Assembly: GCF_001675045.1 (NCBI RefSeq)
Contig: NZ_LYPA01000064.1
Span: 186,001 to 250,000 of the forward strand
Length of the DNA: 64,000 nucleotides
Direction of reading: 5' to 3'
From: Paenibacillus oryzae
GTDB lineage: Bacteria > Bacillota > Bacilli > Paenibacillales > Paenibacillaceae
Part shown: in pieces, positions 28,253-37,363 of the stretch
Position numbering within the stretch: the stretch's first letter is position 1
Layout of the letters: the number at the start of each line of letters is the position of its first letter
The notes under the pieces: generated by a model
Database searches by the model: none
What the model was told of the DNA's origin: nothing
The model's input: only the letters and a program-made list of their open reading frames with translations
Program-made: the position numbers and the translations under genes

Positions 28253-29506
28253 CTATAATACAAGCTTGACGAATTTGCGTTTGCCCACCTGCAGCACGTC
28301 GCCGGCTTGCGGCGTCACGTCAGCGGCAGGATCACTCCATTTTTCTTCATTAATACGTACAGCGCCCTGTTGAATGCTGCGTCTTGCTTCGCTTGCCGAC
28401 GATTGCAAGCCCAATATCACAAGCAGCCTCGCCAGCTTAATACTACCGTTCGCAAGCTCCTCCGCAGGCACGGTGACCTCCTCGATGTCCTCCGGCAACG
28501 CCCGTTTCTGGAAAACGGTAATGAAATTTTGCTGGGCGGCTTCCGCTTCCTCTTGCCCATGGTACATACGGACGAAGGAATGAGCAAGCGCCATCTTGGC
28601 ATCGCGAGGATGGACGCTGCCGTTTTCCAGCCCCGCCTTCAGCGCGGCAAGCTCCTCCTTGCCGATATCGGTAACCAGCTCATAATATTTAAGCATAAAC
28701 TCGTCAGGAATCGACATTGATTTACCGTAAATCTGGCCTGCATCTTCGTCGATTCCGATGTAGTTGCCCAAGCTTTTGCTCATCTTGTTTACTCCGTCAA
28801 GCCCTTCCAGCAGCGGCATCGTAATTGCAACCTGGGCTTCCTTGCCATATTCCTTCTGAAGAGTGCGGCCCATCAGCAGGTTGAATTTCTGATCCGTTCC
28901 GCCAAGCTCCACATCGCTATCCATCGCCACGGAATCATAACCTTGCATCAGCGGGTAGAAAAATTCATGGATGCTTATAGGAAGCCCGTTGGTATAGCGT
29001 TTGGTAAAATCATCTCTTTCCAGCATTCGGGCAACCGTTAATTTAGCCGCGAGTGTAACAACGTCCGCAAATTGCATAGGCGCCAGCCAATGGGAGTTGA
29101 AAAACAGCTTCGTTTTTTCCTCATCCAAAATTTTAAATATTTGCTTCTGGTAGGTCTCCGCATTTCGTTTGACATCCTCGGGAGTAAGCTGCTTCCGCGT
29201 CTCCGACTTGCCCGTAGGATCGCCGATTTGGCCCGTAAAGTCGCCAATCAGCAGCTGCACCTCATGTCCCAATTCCTGAAACTGGCGCAGCTTGTGCAGA
29301 ACGACGGTATGTCCGACGTGAATGTCCGGCGCCGAAGGGTCCAGTCCCAGCTTAACCTTCAACGGTTGTCCCTTGCTAATCGATTTGATCAGCTTCTCCT
29401 TCAACGCTTCCTCCGGCACTATTTCAACAGCGCCTCTTTTCAGCGTATCCAGCTGCCTTTCCACCTCTGCCTGCTGCTCAGGCGTCAACTCTTTCCACTC
29501 TGCCAT
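28253..29506 (-). CDS. tyrS: Tyrosyl-tRNA synthetase
   Basis: A 417-aa class I synthetase. The HIGH motif is HVGH in [20 protein letters not shown], and KMSKS is in [14 protein letters not shown]. The C-terminal S4-like RNA-binding domain spans about 350-417 ([36 protein letters not shown]). The frame extends upstream into the T-box, but the ATG at 29506 follows GGGAGGAAAAGTTTT and begins [18 protein letters not shown]. Expression is controlled by the tyrosine T-box leader immediately upstream. Confidence 0.97.
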   Translation of the reverse strand: MAEWKELTPEQQAEVERQLDTLKRGAVEIVPEEALKEKLIKSISKGQPLKVKLGLDPSAPDIHVGHTVVLHKLRQFQELGHEVQLLIGDFTGQIGDPTGKSETRKQLTPEDVKRNAETYQKQIFKILDEEKTKLFFNSHWLAPMQFADVVTLAAKLTVARMLERDDFTKRYTNGLPISIHEFFYPLMQGYDSVAMDSDVELGGTDQKFNLLMGRTLQKEYGKEAQVAITMPLLEGLDGVNKMSKSLGNYIGIDEDAGQIYGKSMSIPDEFMLKYYELVTDIGKEELAALKAGLENGSVHPRDAKMALAHSFVRMYHGQEEAEAAQQNFITVFQKRALPEDIEEVTVPAEELANGSIKLARLLVILGLQSSASEARRSIQQGAVRINEEKWSDPAADVTPQAGDVLQVGKRKFVKLVL

Positions 29507-29559
29507 AAAACTTTTCCTCCCTTTCATGCGTCCAATAATAAAATACGTGCTGAAGCAGT

Positions 29560-29909
29560 CTTGCGAAAACACAAAAAATCCTTCCAGCCCCAAGGGACGA
29601 GAAGGATTAGCTCGCGGTACCACCCTCGTTAGAGACATGTCTGAGCCAGCTAAGATAGTTCAAAAAGTCCATTTTTGATCACGACACATGACCTTTCTGA
29701 ACACATACTTATTGGAATCGACGCGCTCTCACTTCGTTGCTTGATAACGGAGCTTCACTCCGAAACGGACTACTGAGGGGCCGGCCCCGTTCCTCCGTTT
29801 GGCTCTGGACGGTAATTCAACAAGCGGCGCCAGCCGGTTCGCACCAACCACCGGCTCTCTGGGCTTTAACGTCACGCTTCCTACTGATGTCCTTCATCGC
29901 CTTAAATAT
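29560..29909 (-). promoter_or_regulatory. Tyrosine-specific T-box riboswitch leader of tyrS
   Basis: On the minus strand the leader starts with GCGATGAAGGAC and CAGTAGGAAG (stem I), then AGAGAGCCGGTGG...GAACCGGC, and carries the specifier TAC (29812-29814) in GAATTACCG. The T-box sequence AGGGTGGTACCGCG lies at 29613-29626 and the terminator stem AATCCTTC/GAAGGATT with a T-run at 29573-29609. Uncharged tRNA-Tyr is expected to pair with the specifier and T-box and prevent termination. A MITE-like hairpin sits between stem I and the antiterminator. Confidence 0.9.
29658..29702. repeat. Short MITE-like hairpin inside the tyrS T-box
   Basis: GTTCAAAAAGTCC (29658-29670) and GACCTTTCTGAAC (29690-29702) are imperfect inverted copies of the termini of the 6065-6269 element, separated by 19 bases. 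It looks like a collapsed copy of that family. Confidence 0.55.
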
Positions 29910-29916
29910 ATAGACT

Positions 29917-29945
29917 TTTATACCATAGGCCCTACCGGAAGTCAA
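29917..29945 (-). promoter_or_regulatory. Sigma-A promoter of tyrS
   Basis: On the minus strand TTGACT (29940-29945) and TATAAA (29917-29922) are separated by 17 bases, just upstream of the T-box stem I. Confidence 0.8.
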
Positions 29946-29987
29946 TTGTTCCTGTGAAGCGCCGCTCATGTACCATTTGGCGATTTA

Positions 29988-29996
29988 TGCTATAAT
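29988..29996 (+). promoter_or_regulatory. Extended -10 promoter of the class A PBP gene
   Basis: TGCTATAAT is an extended -10 element; the -35 region is weak. It lies 32 bases upstream of the start codon. Confidence 0.55.
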
Positions 29997-30028
29997 AAAA
30001 ATGCTATTTTGGAGGAGGAGACTAAAGA

Positions 30029-33000
30029 ATGCAAGAGGAACAGCAATCACCGCCCAAACCATACAGCAAGTGGCGGCTATTTGGACTGATTTCATTTATC
30101 ACTGTAAAGTGGATTATTTATTTCGGAATATTCTTCGGCTTGCTGGCGGGCGGAGCGGTAACGGGGTATGTCGCCGCGCTCGTCAAGGATGAGGAAATCC
30201 GGCCAGAAGCGGAAATTCAAAATAAAGTCGGCGAATATTCCATGACCGGGTATGTCTATTTCCGTGACGACTCTCTTGTGGGACAGCTTCGTACGGATGA
30301 AGACCGCATTGTCGTTGAATACGACGACATCCCGCAAAACGTCATTGACGCCTTGCTGGCGATTGAGGACAACGAGTTTTTTGAACATAGCGGCGTTAGC
30401 ATCAACGGCTTGGGCCGGGCTGTCAAGCAAAAGCTCTTTAATGAAGATACGCAAACGGGCGGAAGCACGCTTACCCAGCAGCTTGCGCGTCGTGTCTTTC
30501 TAAGTCTTGATCAGACGGATAGCCGTAAAATAAAAGAAATTTTCCTTTCCTTGCGGATGGAGCGATTTTTAACAAAGGAAGAAATATTGGCTGCTTACTT
30601 GAACAAAATGCCGTTTGGCAACGGCTCCAACGGCTATCAGGTATTTGGCATTCAAGCTGCGGCAAAGGGCATTTTCGGCATCACCGACCTGAAGCAGCTG
30701 AATGTTGCGCAATCCGCCTATTTGGCAGGTTTGCCGCAGCTGCCTTCCCTGTACAATGCGTTTACAGGCTCCGGCAAGTTTAATGAAGCCGGCTTCGAGC
30801 GGGCCATGAAGCGGCAGCAGCGGGTGCTGACCCAAATGCTGGCCAAAGGACGAATCACGCAGGCGCAGTATGATGAAGCCACGAAATTCGATCTGAAGGC
30901 TTCACTGGCTCCGCCAGCCGAAAAAGCGTATACGACCTATCCATATCTCATGCTGGAAGCGGAGCGCCAGGCGGCGGAAGCTTTGCTGCTGCAGCAAAAT
31001 CCGGAGATGACAAAGGCCGATCTGCGCAAGAAGGAAAATTCGCAGCTGATCGAGGAAGCCCGAGACCAGCTTCTTCGCGGCGGGTACCATGTTTATACGA
31101 CCATTGACAAGCAGGTCTACAGCATCATGAGGGAAATCGGCAGCAACCCGGACAATTTCTCCCCTTACAGCGAAACCAAAGGGCTGGAGCAAATTGCCGC
31201 CATGATGATCGACCACAAAAGCGGCGCTATTATCAGCATGCTGGAGGGCCGCGATTTTTACGAAGAGCAGATGAATTTTGCGACACAAATGATTCGCCAG
31301 CCAGGCTCAGCCATGAAGACGCTAGCGGCATATTTACCCGCTATCGACAAAGGGCTTGTGCAGCCGGCCAGCATTTTGGACGACGCGCCCGTTGTTCTGA
31401 AGGACGGCCAAAAAGGCTATCATATACCAATGAACGTTAACCGCAAATTCGCCGGACTTGTGACAGCGCGCGAAGCGCTTAACAAATCAATGAATTTGCC
31501 CGCTCTTAAAATTTTCAACGAGGAATTAACGATTCCGGTTGCTCTGGATTTTGTCAGAAGCCTTGGCATTACTACGCTGACGCCTGAGGACGAAGGTGCT
31601 CAAACCGGCGTTATCGGCGGCTTGCGACAGGGCGTTTCCGTTGAGGAAATGACCAATGCCTACGGTGCAATACCAAACGGCGGCGTCTTAAACGATGCCT
31701 ATATGATTGAAAAAATTACCGATGCCAACGGTAAAATCGTATACGAGCATAAAGATAATCCAAAGCAGGTATTTTCGGAGCAAACGGCCTTTTTGATGAC
31801 GGATATGCTTCGGACCGTCATTTCGGATCGTTCCGGAACAGGCAATTCCTTGACCAAGCAGTTTAAGCAATACGGAAAAATACCGATTGCCGGCAAAACG
31901 GGCACAACCCAAAGCTATGGCGACGTCTGGTTCGTTGGCTTCTCTCCAGACGTTACCCTTGGCGTATGGGCTGGCTACGAGGAGCAAATCAATGCTTTGT
32001 CCAATGACGGACGAACAAGAGCCCGCTCCATTTGGGCGCTCATTATGAACCAGGTATCGGAGCAAAAACCGGAAATATTCGCCACCGAGGCGTTCCCTCA
32101 GCCCGATGGAATCGTCAAAGCAACTGTATCGTCTGCCAGCGGACTTCTGCCTACAGCCTTGACGAGAGAAGCCGGCATGACAGTTACCGACTGGTTTAAT
32201 AAGCAATATCTGCCTAAAAAACAGGACGACGCTTTGGTCAAAATGGCTTATATTACGTACGAAGGCGTTAACTATGTGCCAAATGAGCTGACCCCGGCTG
32301 ATATGCTCAAGGAAAAGGTCGTTATCAAGCGCAAAAAACCGCTTGACGAGCTGATGGATGAGATTAAGCAGGCCCAATCCAAGCTGCCGGGCAAAGATCG
32401 CCGTTCAATGGAAATTTATTTGCCGGCAGATGCAGGCAACGATGCGCCGTCCAAGACCGATCCGCGCAAGGACGACGGAGCGAATCCTGCACCGCCAAAT
32501 GATGCCAAGCTGACTGTGGCTGGAGAAGGCAATTTGACGATCACCTTTACCGGAAGCAGCTCGCCGGATGTTGTAGGCTACAGACTTTATCGTTCCGTTA
32601 ACGGCGGGCCATTTGCCAAAACGGGCGATTCCATCCTGCTAGACGGAGAATATGTATTCAAAGTAACCGCTTCTCCGCTTGAAAAAACCTCCTATTATGT
32701 CGCTGCGGTTGATGTAGTCGGCAAGGAGTCAGGATCAACTCCAGGTATGGAATACGGCGCTTCGCCAATTGTTCCTGAAATACCTGAGCTGCCTGAAATA
32801 CCGGGTATTCCTGGATCGCCGGGCAATGACGGCGGCGGCAACGCCGGTGGTGAAAACAATTCCGGAGGTTCGGAGGCCGTAACGGCTCCGGGAGCGCCAA
32901 GCGGCCTGCACGCGGAAAGCACCGATCTTGGCGTTACTCTGAGCTGGGCATCCAATCCCGTTTCGGACCAAGTCGTTCAATACAGTGTTTACTACAGCGC

Positions 33001-33151
33001 TGCTAACGACAGCCATTACGTCAAGCTGGCTTCCACCAGTCAAACCAGCTTTGAGCATGCGTCGCCTATGATATCGGGAGCGTATTATATCGTAGCTGAA
33101 AATAGCGCAGGCGCCTCAACGCCTTCGGCTAAAATCGTCATTGGCGGCTAA
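30029..33151 (+). CDS. Class A penicillin-binding protein (PBP1A type) with FN3-like tail
   Basis: 1040 aa. After a cytosolic N-terminus and one membrane helix (about 20-45) comes a glycosyltransferase-51 domain with its catalytic EDNEFFEHSG (E113), then a transpeptidase domain with SAMK (S427), SMN (S487) and KTG (K623). The C-terminus is extended: a basic linker, an FN3-like domain (about 825-905), a proline/glycine collagen-like spacer (PELPEIPGIPGSPG) and a second FN3 domain (about 945-1038). It polymerises and cross-links peptidoglycan at the outer membrane face; the FN3 tail probably reaches into the wall. The ATG follows GGAGGAGGAG. It is divergent from tyrS and followed by a strong terminator. 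Confidence 0.93.
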   Translation: MQEEQQSPPKPYSKWRLFGLISFITVKWIIYFGIFFGLLAGGAVTGYVAALVKDEEIRPEAEIQNKVGEYSMTGYVYFRDDSLVGQLRTDEDRIVVEYDDIPQNVIDALLAIEDNEFFEHSGVSINGLGRAVKQKLFNEDTQTGGSTLTQQLARRVFLSLDQTDSRKIKEIFLSLRMERFLTKEEILAAYLNKMPFGNGSNGYQVFGIQAAAKGIFGITDLKQLNVAQSAYLAGLPQLPSLYNAFTGSGKFNEAGFERAMKRQQRVLTQMLAKGRITQAQYDEATKFDLKASLAPPAEKAYTTYPYLMLEAERQAAEALLLQQNPEMTKADLRKKENSQLIEEARDQLLRGGYHVYTTIDKQVYSIMREIGSNPDNFSPYSETKGLEQIAAMMIDHKSGAIISMLEGRDFYEEQMNFATQMIRQPGSAMKTLAAYLPAIDKGLVQPASILDDAPVVLKDGQKGYHIPMNVNRKFAGLVTAREALNKSMNLPALKIFNEELTIPVALDFVRSLGITTLTPEDEGAQTGVIGGLRQGVSVEEMTNAYGAIPNGGVLNDAYMIEKITDANGKIVYEHKDNPKQVFSEQTAFLMTDMLRTVISDRSGTGNSLTKQFKQYGKIPIAGKTGTTQSYGDVWFVGFSPDVTLGVWAGYEEQINALSNDGRTRARSIWALIMNQVSEQKPEIFATEAFPQPDGIVKATVSSASGLLPTALTREAGMTVTDWFNKQYLPKKQDDALVKMAYITYEGVNYVPNELTPADMLKEKVVIKRKKPLDELMDEIKQAQSKLPGKDRRSMEIYLPADAGNDAPSKTDPRKDDGANPAPPNDAKLTVAGEGNLTITFTGSSSPDVVGYRLYRSVNGGPFAKTGDSILLDGEYVFKVTASPLEKTSYYVAAVDVVGKESGSTPGMEYGASPIVPEIPELPEIPGIPGSPGNDGGGNAGGENNSGGSEAVTAPGAPSGLHAESTDLGVTLSWASNPVSDQVVQYSVYYSAANDSHYVKLASTSQTSFEHASPMISGAYYIVAENSAGASTPSAKIVIGG

Positions 33152-33196
33152 TCTCCGCCTTGACGATTTTCCCTAAGCGGCGCATGAATAGCGTAT

Positions 33197-33242
33197 GAAA
33201 AAGCCTCAATCTCCACTGAACGCGGAGATTGAGGCTTTTTTT
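33197..33242 (+). terminator. Terminator after the PBP gene
   Basis: GCCTCAATCTCC (33203-33214) and GGAGATTGAGGC (33224-33235) form a perfect 12-bp stem with flanking A and T runs, so it may also work for acsA on the other strand. Confidence 0.9.
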
Positions 33243-33377
33243 GTAGCGTATAGCTGGGAGCGTGGTTTTTTTACATTTTTACATTGTTGAACTACTGTTG
33301 CGGACTTTTGCTCCAGGTCGCTTTCACCGCTTTCACTCAGTCCGCGCTCTACTCCCTATCCTTGTCTTGTACGTCCT

Positions 33378-35102
33378 TTAATCCTCGATTGTGGACAAAT
33401 CTCCAGTCGGCAAGTCAAGCTCCCATGCTTTAAGCACGCGACGCATAATTTTGCCGCTGCGCGTTTTCGGCAGCTTATCCTTAAACTCAATTTCCCGCGG
33501 AGCGGCATGAGCGGACAAACCCGCTTTGACAAAGGATGATATGTCCTTCTTTAACTCCTCGGAGGGCTGGAAGCCTTCTCTAAGCGCGATAAACGCTTTG
33601 ATAATCTCTCCCCGCACGGGGTCGGGCTTACCGATAACCCCTGCCTCCGCCACAGCGGGATGCTCAACCAGCTTGCTTTCGACCTCAAACGGTCCAACCC
33701 TCTCCCCCGACGTATTGATAACGTCGTCTATGCGGCCTTGAAACCAGAAATAGCCGTCTTCGTCCATATAAGCGGAATCGCCGGATACATACCAGCCCTT
33801 GATCCTGAAATATTCGCTATATTTGCTTTCGTTGTTCCACACTTTGCGCATCATGGACGGCCAGGGCACCGCTATTGCCAAATTGCCCATCCGGTAAGGC
33901 GGCAGGACATTGCCCCCGTCGTCGATAATAGCGGCTTTTACGCCGGGAATCGGCTTGCCCATAGAGCCTGGTTTAATATCCATGGCGGGATAATTGCAAA
34001 TAAGCTGCGCGCCGGTTTCCGTCATCCACCAGGTATCATGAATGCGCTGCCCATATACTTTAAGTCCCCAGCGCACAACCTCCGGATTAAGCGGTTCTCC
34101 AACGCTAAGCACATGACGAAGGCTTGAGAGATCATAGTCTTTGACCAGATGATCGCCCGCTCCCATCAGCATGCGGAAAGCCGTTGGCGCGCTGTACCAT
34201 ACCGTGACGCCGTATTTTTGAATGACGCCGTACCAGTCGCCAGGGCTGAAGCGTCCTCCCCGCACGACCATCGTTACAGCATTCAGCCAAGGAGCAAAAA
34301 TACCGTATGAGGTGCCTGTTACCCAGCCGGGATCCGCTGTGCACCAATAAACATCATCTTCACGCAGGTCCAGCACAATGCGGCCGGTATAATAATGTTG
34401 AACCATTGCATTCTGGACATGAAAAACACCCTTTGGCTTGCCGGTGGAGCCTGATGTATAATGGAGAATAAGACCGTCTTCCCGGTCAAGCCATACGATA
34501 TCGGCTTGATCGGACGCTTCGTTGACTGCATCCTTGTAGCTGATTAAACCGGAATCCTCCGGTATATCACCGCCATACACAATAATATGCTTCAAAAGAG
34601 GCAGCTCCTCCCTCTTAATGCGAGGCAGCAGCGCGGGAGTGGTTACGATAGCGACTGCGCCGCTATCCTGCAGCCGGTCCTTCACCGCTGTTTCCATAAA
34701 GGCTTCAAACAGCGGGCCAACAACAGCGCCAATCTTTAGCGCTCCAAGCACGCTGGCATACAGCTCCGGCGTTCGCGGCATAAAAATGAATACCCGCTCG
34801 CCCATTGTTATGCCAAGCTTGCCCAGCACATTGGCGAAGCGGTTAGACAATTTCGCCAAATCGCGGAAGGTGTACGTTTCATCACGTACGCCATCGCTGT
34901 AATGAAGGGCTGCTTTATCGCCTTTTCCGGCTTCCACGTGGCGGTCAATCGCCTCGTAAGCCATGTTCACCTTGCCTGTGGTATGCCAACTGAACTGCTT
35001 TTCAACTTCCTCCCAAGAGAAGGAAGCCACTGCTTCGTCGTATTGCTTGAGATGACTGTTTGCTGCTGTTGCCGGTATACGTTCCTGATGCAAGTTGACC
35101 AT
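33378..35102 (-). CDS. acsA: Acetyl-CoA synthetase (acetate--CoA ligase)
   Basis: A 574-aa adenylating enzyme that makes acetyl-CoA from acetate, ATP and CoA. Motifs: ILHYTSGSTGKPKGVFH (P-loop), WMTETGAQLICNYP, YVSGDSAYMDEDGYFWFQGR and the C-terminal acetylatable lysine K551 in KTRSGKIMRR. In B. subtilis that lysine is acetylated by AcuA and deacetylated by AcuC and SrtN to switch the enzyme. Both acuA and acuC lie immediately across the divergent promoter region, strongly supporting the assignment. Length matches the B. subtilis-type AcsA (about 572 aa). Confidence 0.95.
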   Translation of the reverse strand: MVNLHQERIPATAANSHLKQYDEAVASFSWEEVEKQFSWHTTGKVNMAYEAIDRHVEAGKGDKAALHYSDGVRDETYTFRDLAKLSNRFANVLGKLGITMGERVFIFMPRTPELYASVLGALKIGAVVGPLFEAFMETAVKDRLQDSGAVAIVTTPALLPRIKREELPLLKHIIVYGGDIPEDSGLISYKDAVNEASDQADIVWLDREDGLILHYTSGSTGKPKGVFHVQNAMVQHYYTGRIVLDLREDDVYWCTADPGWVTGTSYGIFAPWLNAVTMVVRGGRFSPGDWYGVIQKYGVTVWYSAPTAFRMLMGAGDHLVKDYDLSSLRHVLSVGEPLNPEVVRWGLKVYGQRIHDTWWMTETGAQLICNYPAMDIKPGSMGKPIPGVKAAIIDDGGNVLPPYRMGNLAIAVPWPSMMRKVWNNESKYSEYFRIKGWYVSGDSAYMDEDGYFWFQGRIDDVINTSGERVGPFEVESKLVEHPAVAEAGVIGKPDPVRGEIIKAFIALREGFQPSEELKKDISSFVKAGLSAHAAPREIEFKDKLPKTRSGKIMRRVLKAWELDLPTGDLSTIED

Positions 35103-35142
35103 GGATTCACTCTCCTATCCATTCCTATTGTGATCAGAAAAG

Positions 35143-35156
35143 AGTATGCGCTTACA
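35143..35156. promoter_or_regulatory. Candidate CcpA cre site between acsA and acuA
   Basis: AGTATGCGCTTACA matches the palindromic catabolite-responsive element TGAAAGCGCTTACA at 11 of 14 positions. It lies in the divergent acsA/acuA promoter region, where B. subtilis also has a CcpA site. ccpA is encoded 3 kb away in this window. Confidence 0.5.
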
Positions 35157-35235
35157 AAATTGCCTACCCCATTATAGCACAATTAAATTCATTTTCACTA
35201 CGGTTTTAACTCCTTATGAAAGGGGCAACTGTGAT

Positions 35236-35871
35236 ATGGAGCACCGCAAGTATTATCAACAGATAGAGCTGCCGGACAGAAATAGCGGCTCGCTCGTTCT
35301 TGAAGGTCCAGTACCGCCGGAGCAGCTGGCTGCCTATGAAATGCATCCTTCCCTCCACGCATTCCGCCGTCCCGCGGAGCAGCATGAAGCCTTGATTGAA
35401 ATTGCCGGGCTACCGGAGGGAAGAATCATTATCGCGCGCAACGGGGCAACCATTGTGGGATATGTCACGTTTCATTATCCGGATGAGCTTGAGCGCTGGT
35501 CAGAAGGCGGCATGACGGATTTGCTGGAGCTTGGGGCCGTAGAGGTAGCTAAGGACTACCGCTCGCTTAGCTTGGGTAAAAAAATGATTTCCCTTGCTTT
35601 CGACAAGGAACAGCTGGAAAACATGATCGTTTTTACAACGGAATATTATTGGCATTGGGATTTGGAGGGGACCGGGCTGAACGTCTGGGATTACCGCTCC
35701 ATGATGGAAAAGCTGATGAAATCCGCCGGCATGATCTGGTACGCCACGGACGACCCTGAAATCTGCTCCCATCCCGCTAACTGTTTAATGGTTCGCATTG
35801 GCAAGGAAGTGCCGTTGGACTCCATCCAGCAGTTTGACAGCGTACGCTTCCGTAACCGCTACATGTACTGA
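35236..35871 (+). CDS. acuA: Acetoin utilization protein AcuA (GNAT acetyltransferase)
   Basis: A 211-aa N-acetyltransferase. The GNAT core is visible in GRIIIARNGATIVGYVTF and LLELGAVEVAKDYRSLSLGK (acetyl-CoA binding). In B. subtilis AcuA acetylates and inactivates AcsA; here it is divergently arranged from acsA. The frame opens at 35146, but the ATG at 35236 follows GAAAGGGGCAACTG and gives the canonical MEHRKYYQQIE start. It is followed by acuC after 39 bases; the acuB gene that usually lies between them is missing. Confidence 0.93.
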   Translation: MEHRKYYQQIELPDRNSGSLVLEGPVPPEQLAAYEMHPSLHAFRRPAEQHEALIEIAGLPEGRIIIARNGATIVGYVTFHYPDELERWSEGGMTDLLELGAVEVAKDYRSLSLGKKMISLAFDKEQLENMIVFTTEYYWHWDLEGTGLNVWDYRSMMEKLMKSAGMIWYATDDPEICSHPANCLMVRIGKEVPLDSIQQFDSVRFRNRYMY

Positions 35872-35910
35872 TATGAAACCGCTCCAGGCGGGAAAGGACT
35901 TGAGGACTCT

Positions 35911-37092
35911 ATGAATGGGAATGCTTATTTCTTTCATCATCGTGCTGCGGAAGCTTATAAATTTAACGAGGAACATCCCTTTGATCCTGTCAGGTTAATG
36001 TTGAGCATAGACCTGTTAAAGGAAGCCGGCGCCCTAAAGGATGAGGAAATAAGGGAGCCTGACGTTGAAGCTAGCGACGAGCTGCTAGCTCTCGCCCATC
36101 GAACGGATTATATACAAGCAGTCAAGCAACTCGACAATGAAGCCGATCCCCGCAGCAAAAGCGTGTTAAGCGAGCAATTCGGGCTTCAGGATGGGGACGA
36201 TACCCCTTTTTTCCCTGGCCTGCATGGAGCTGCCTCCAGCATCGTGTCGGGCACCGTATCCGCCGCAGCAGCTGTTATGAGCGGCAAGGTTCAGCATGCC
36301 TACCATATGGCCGGCGGGCTACATCATGCCTTTCCGGATCGTGCTGCGGGGTTTTGCGTCTATAACGATGCGGCCATAGCTATAGCCTACATTCGGCACC
36401 ACTACAAGGCAAAGGTTTTGTACATCGACACGGACGTTCATCATGGCGACGGCGTTCAGTGGTGCTTTTACGACGATCCCGAGGTTTGCACCTATTCCAT
36501 TCATGAAACGGGAAAATTTCTGTTTCCCGGAACGGGATATGTTTATGAAAAAGGAACGGATAAAGGATTTGGCAGCTGTGTCAATCTCCCTCTGGAGCCT
36601 TACACCGAGGATGATTCGTGGCTGGAATGCTTTGAGGGCAGCTTGAGGAAGGTCGTGGCCAGCTTTCAGCCCGATGTCATTTTGAGCCAACACGGCTGTG
36701 ATGCCCACGCCTTTGATCCATTGTCTCATATTCATTGCAGCATGAACATTTATTCGCGCATACCTGCCCTTATTCATCAATTAGCCCATGACCATTGCCA
36801 AGGCCGCTGGATTGCCGTAGGAGGAGGCGGATACGACCACTGGCGCGTAGTACCGCGCGCCTGGTCAATGGTTTGGCTGGAGATGACCGATCACAAACTG
36901 GCACGGGAAATCGCAAACCATAAAAAGCTGAGGCTGCCAGGCGGCTGGCTGAAGCGCTGGAGGATGCGCAGCCCGTTTCCTCTGCCCCGTTATTGGCTCG
37001 ACGAAAAAAAGGACATTCCCGCTATACCTAGACGCGAGCAAATAACCGAAGCCAACCGTTCCATGCTGGCAATTGCCATTCAAGACCTTTAA
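35911..37092 (+). CDS. acuC: AcuC, histone-deacetylase-fold lysine deacetylase
   Basis: 393 aa. The class I/II HDAC signature is present: HHAFPDRAAGFCVYND, TDVHHGDGVQWCFYDDP (metal Asp/His), FQPDVILSQHGCDAH and the C-terminal VGGGGYDHW. AcuC deacetylates and reactivates AcsA. The gene follows acuA directly and is followed by a MITE-like element. The length is typical of AcuC (about 390 aa). Confidence 0.94.
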   Translation: MNGNAYFFHHRAAEAYKFNEEHPFDPVRLMLSIDLLKEAGALKDEEIREPDVEASDELLALAHRTDYIQAVKQLDNEADPRSKSVLSEQFGLQDGDDTPFFPGLHGAASSIVSGTVSAAAAVMSGKVQHAYHMAGGLHHAFPDRAAGFCVYNDAAIAIAYIRHHYKAKVLYIDTDVHHGDGVQWCFYDDPEVCTYSIHETGKFLFPGTGYVYEKGTDKGFGSCVNLPLEPYTEDDSWLECFEGSLRKVVASFQPDVILSQHGCDAHAFDPLSHIHCSMNIYSRIPALIHQLAHDHCQGRWIAVGGGGYDHWRVVPRAWSMVWLEMTDHKLAREIANHKKLRLPGGWLKRWRMRSPFPLPRYWLDEKKDIPAIPRREQITEANRSMLAIAIQDL

Positions 37093-37101
37093 CGGCAAAA
37101 A

Positions 37102-37330
37102 GAAAGAGACTGCCCGAAAAGTCTGTTACGGTGAATAATGATTCAGCAAACCGGTACCTACCGAAAAAGGGTGTCTTGGAAGCTCAAACATTTTTGTCCA
37201 CTTTATTTTGATCCAATTTTTTAGTGGATAAAAGCGGACAAAAAAACTCGCCCTCAAGACACCCTTTTCCCTCCGGTCCTCTCTGCTGAATCATTATTAC
37301 TTCCGCTTGACTTTTCGGACAGTCTCTTTC
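37102..37330. repeat. Second MITE-like hairpin element
   Basis: A 229-bp non-coding element just after acuC. GAAAGAGACTGCCCGAAAAG at its left end (37102) is inverted as CTTTTCGGACAGTCTCTTTC ending at 37330, with a single mismatch over 22 bases. The arms continue inward with AATAATGATTCAGCA against TGCTGAATCATTATT, and with AAGGGTGTCTT against AAGACACCCTT, so most of the element folds into one long imperfect hairpin. Its ends differ from the 6065-6269 family. It has no coding potential. Confidence 0.75.
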
Positions 37331-37339
37331 GATACGATA

Positions 37340-37363
37340 AAACGGACTTTTTGAAGCCCGTTT
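37340..37363 (-). terminator. Terminator of mtnN
   Basis: On the minus strand AAACGGGCTT and AAGTCCGTTT form a short stem followed by TTAT. It overlaps the mtnN stop codon. Confidence 0.6.
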
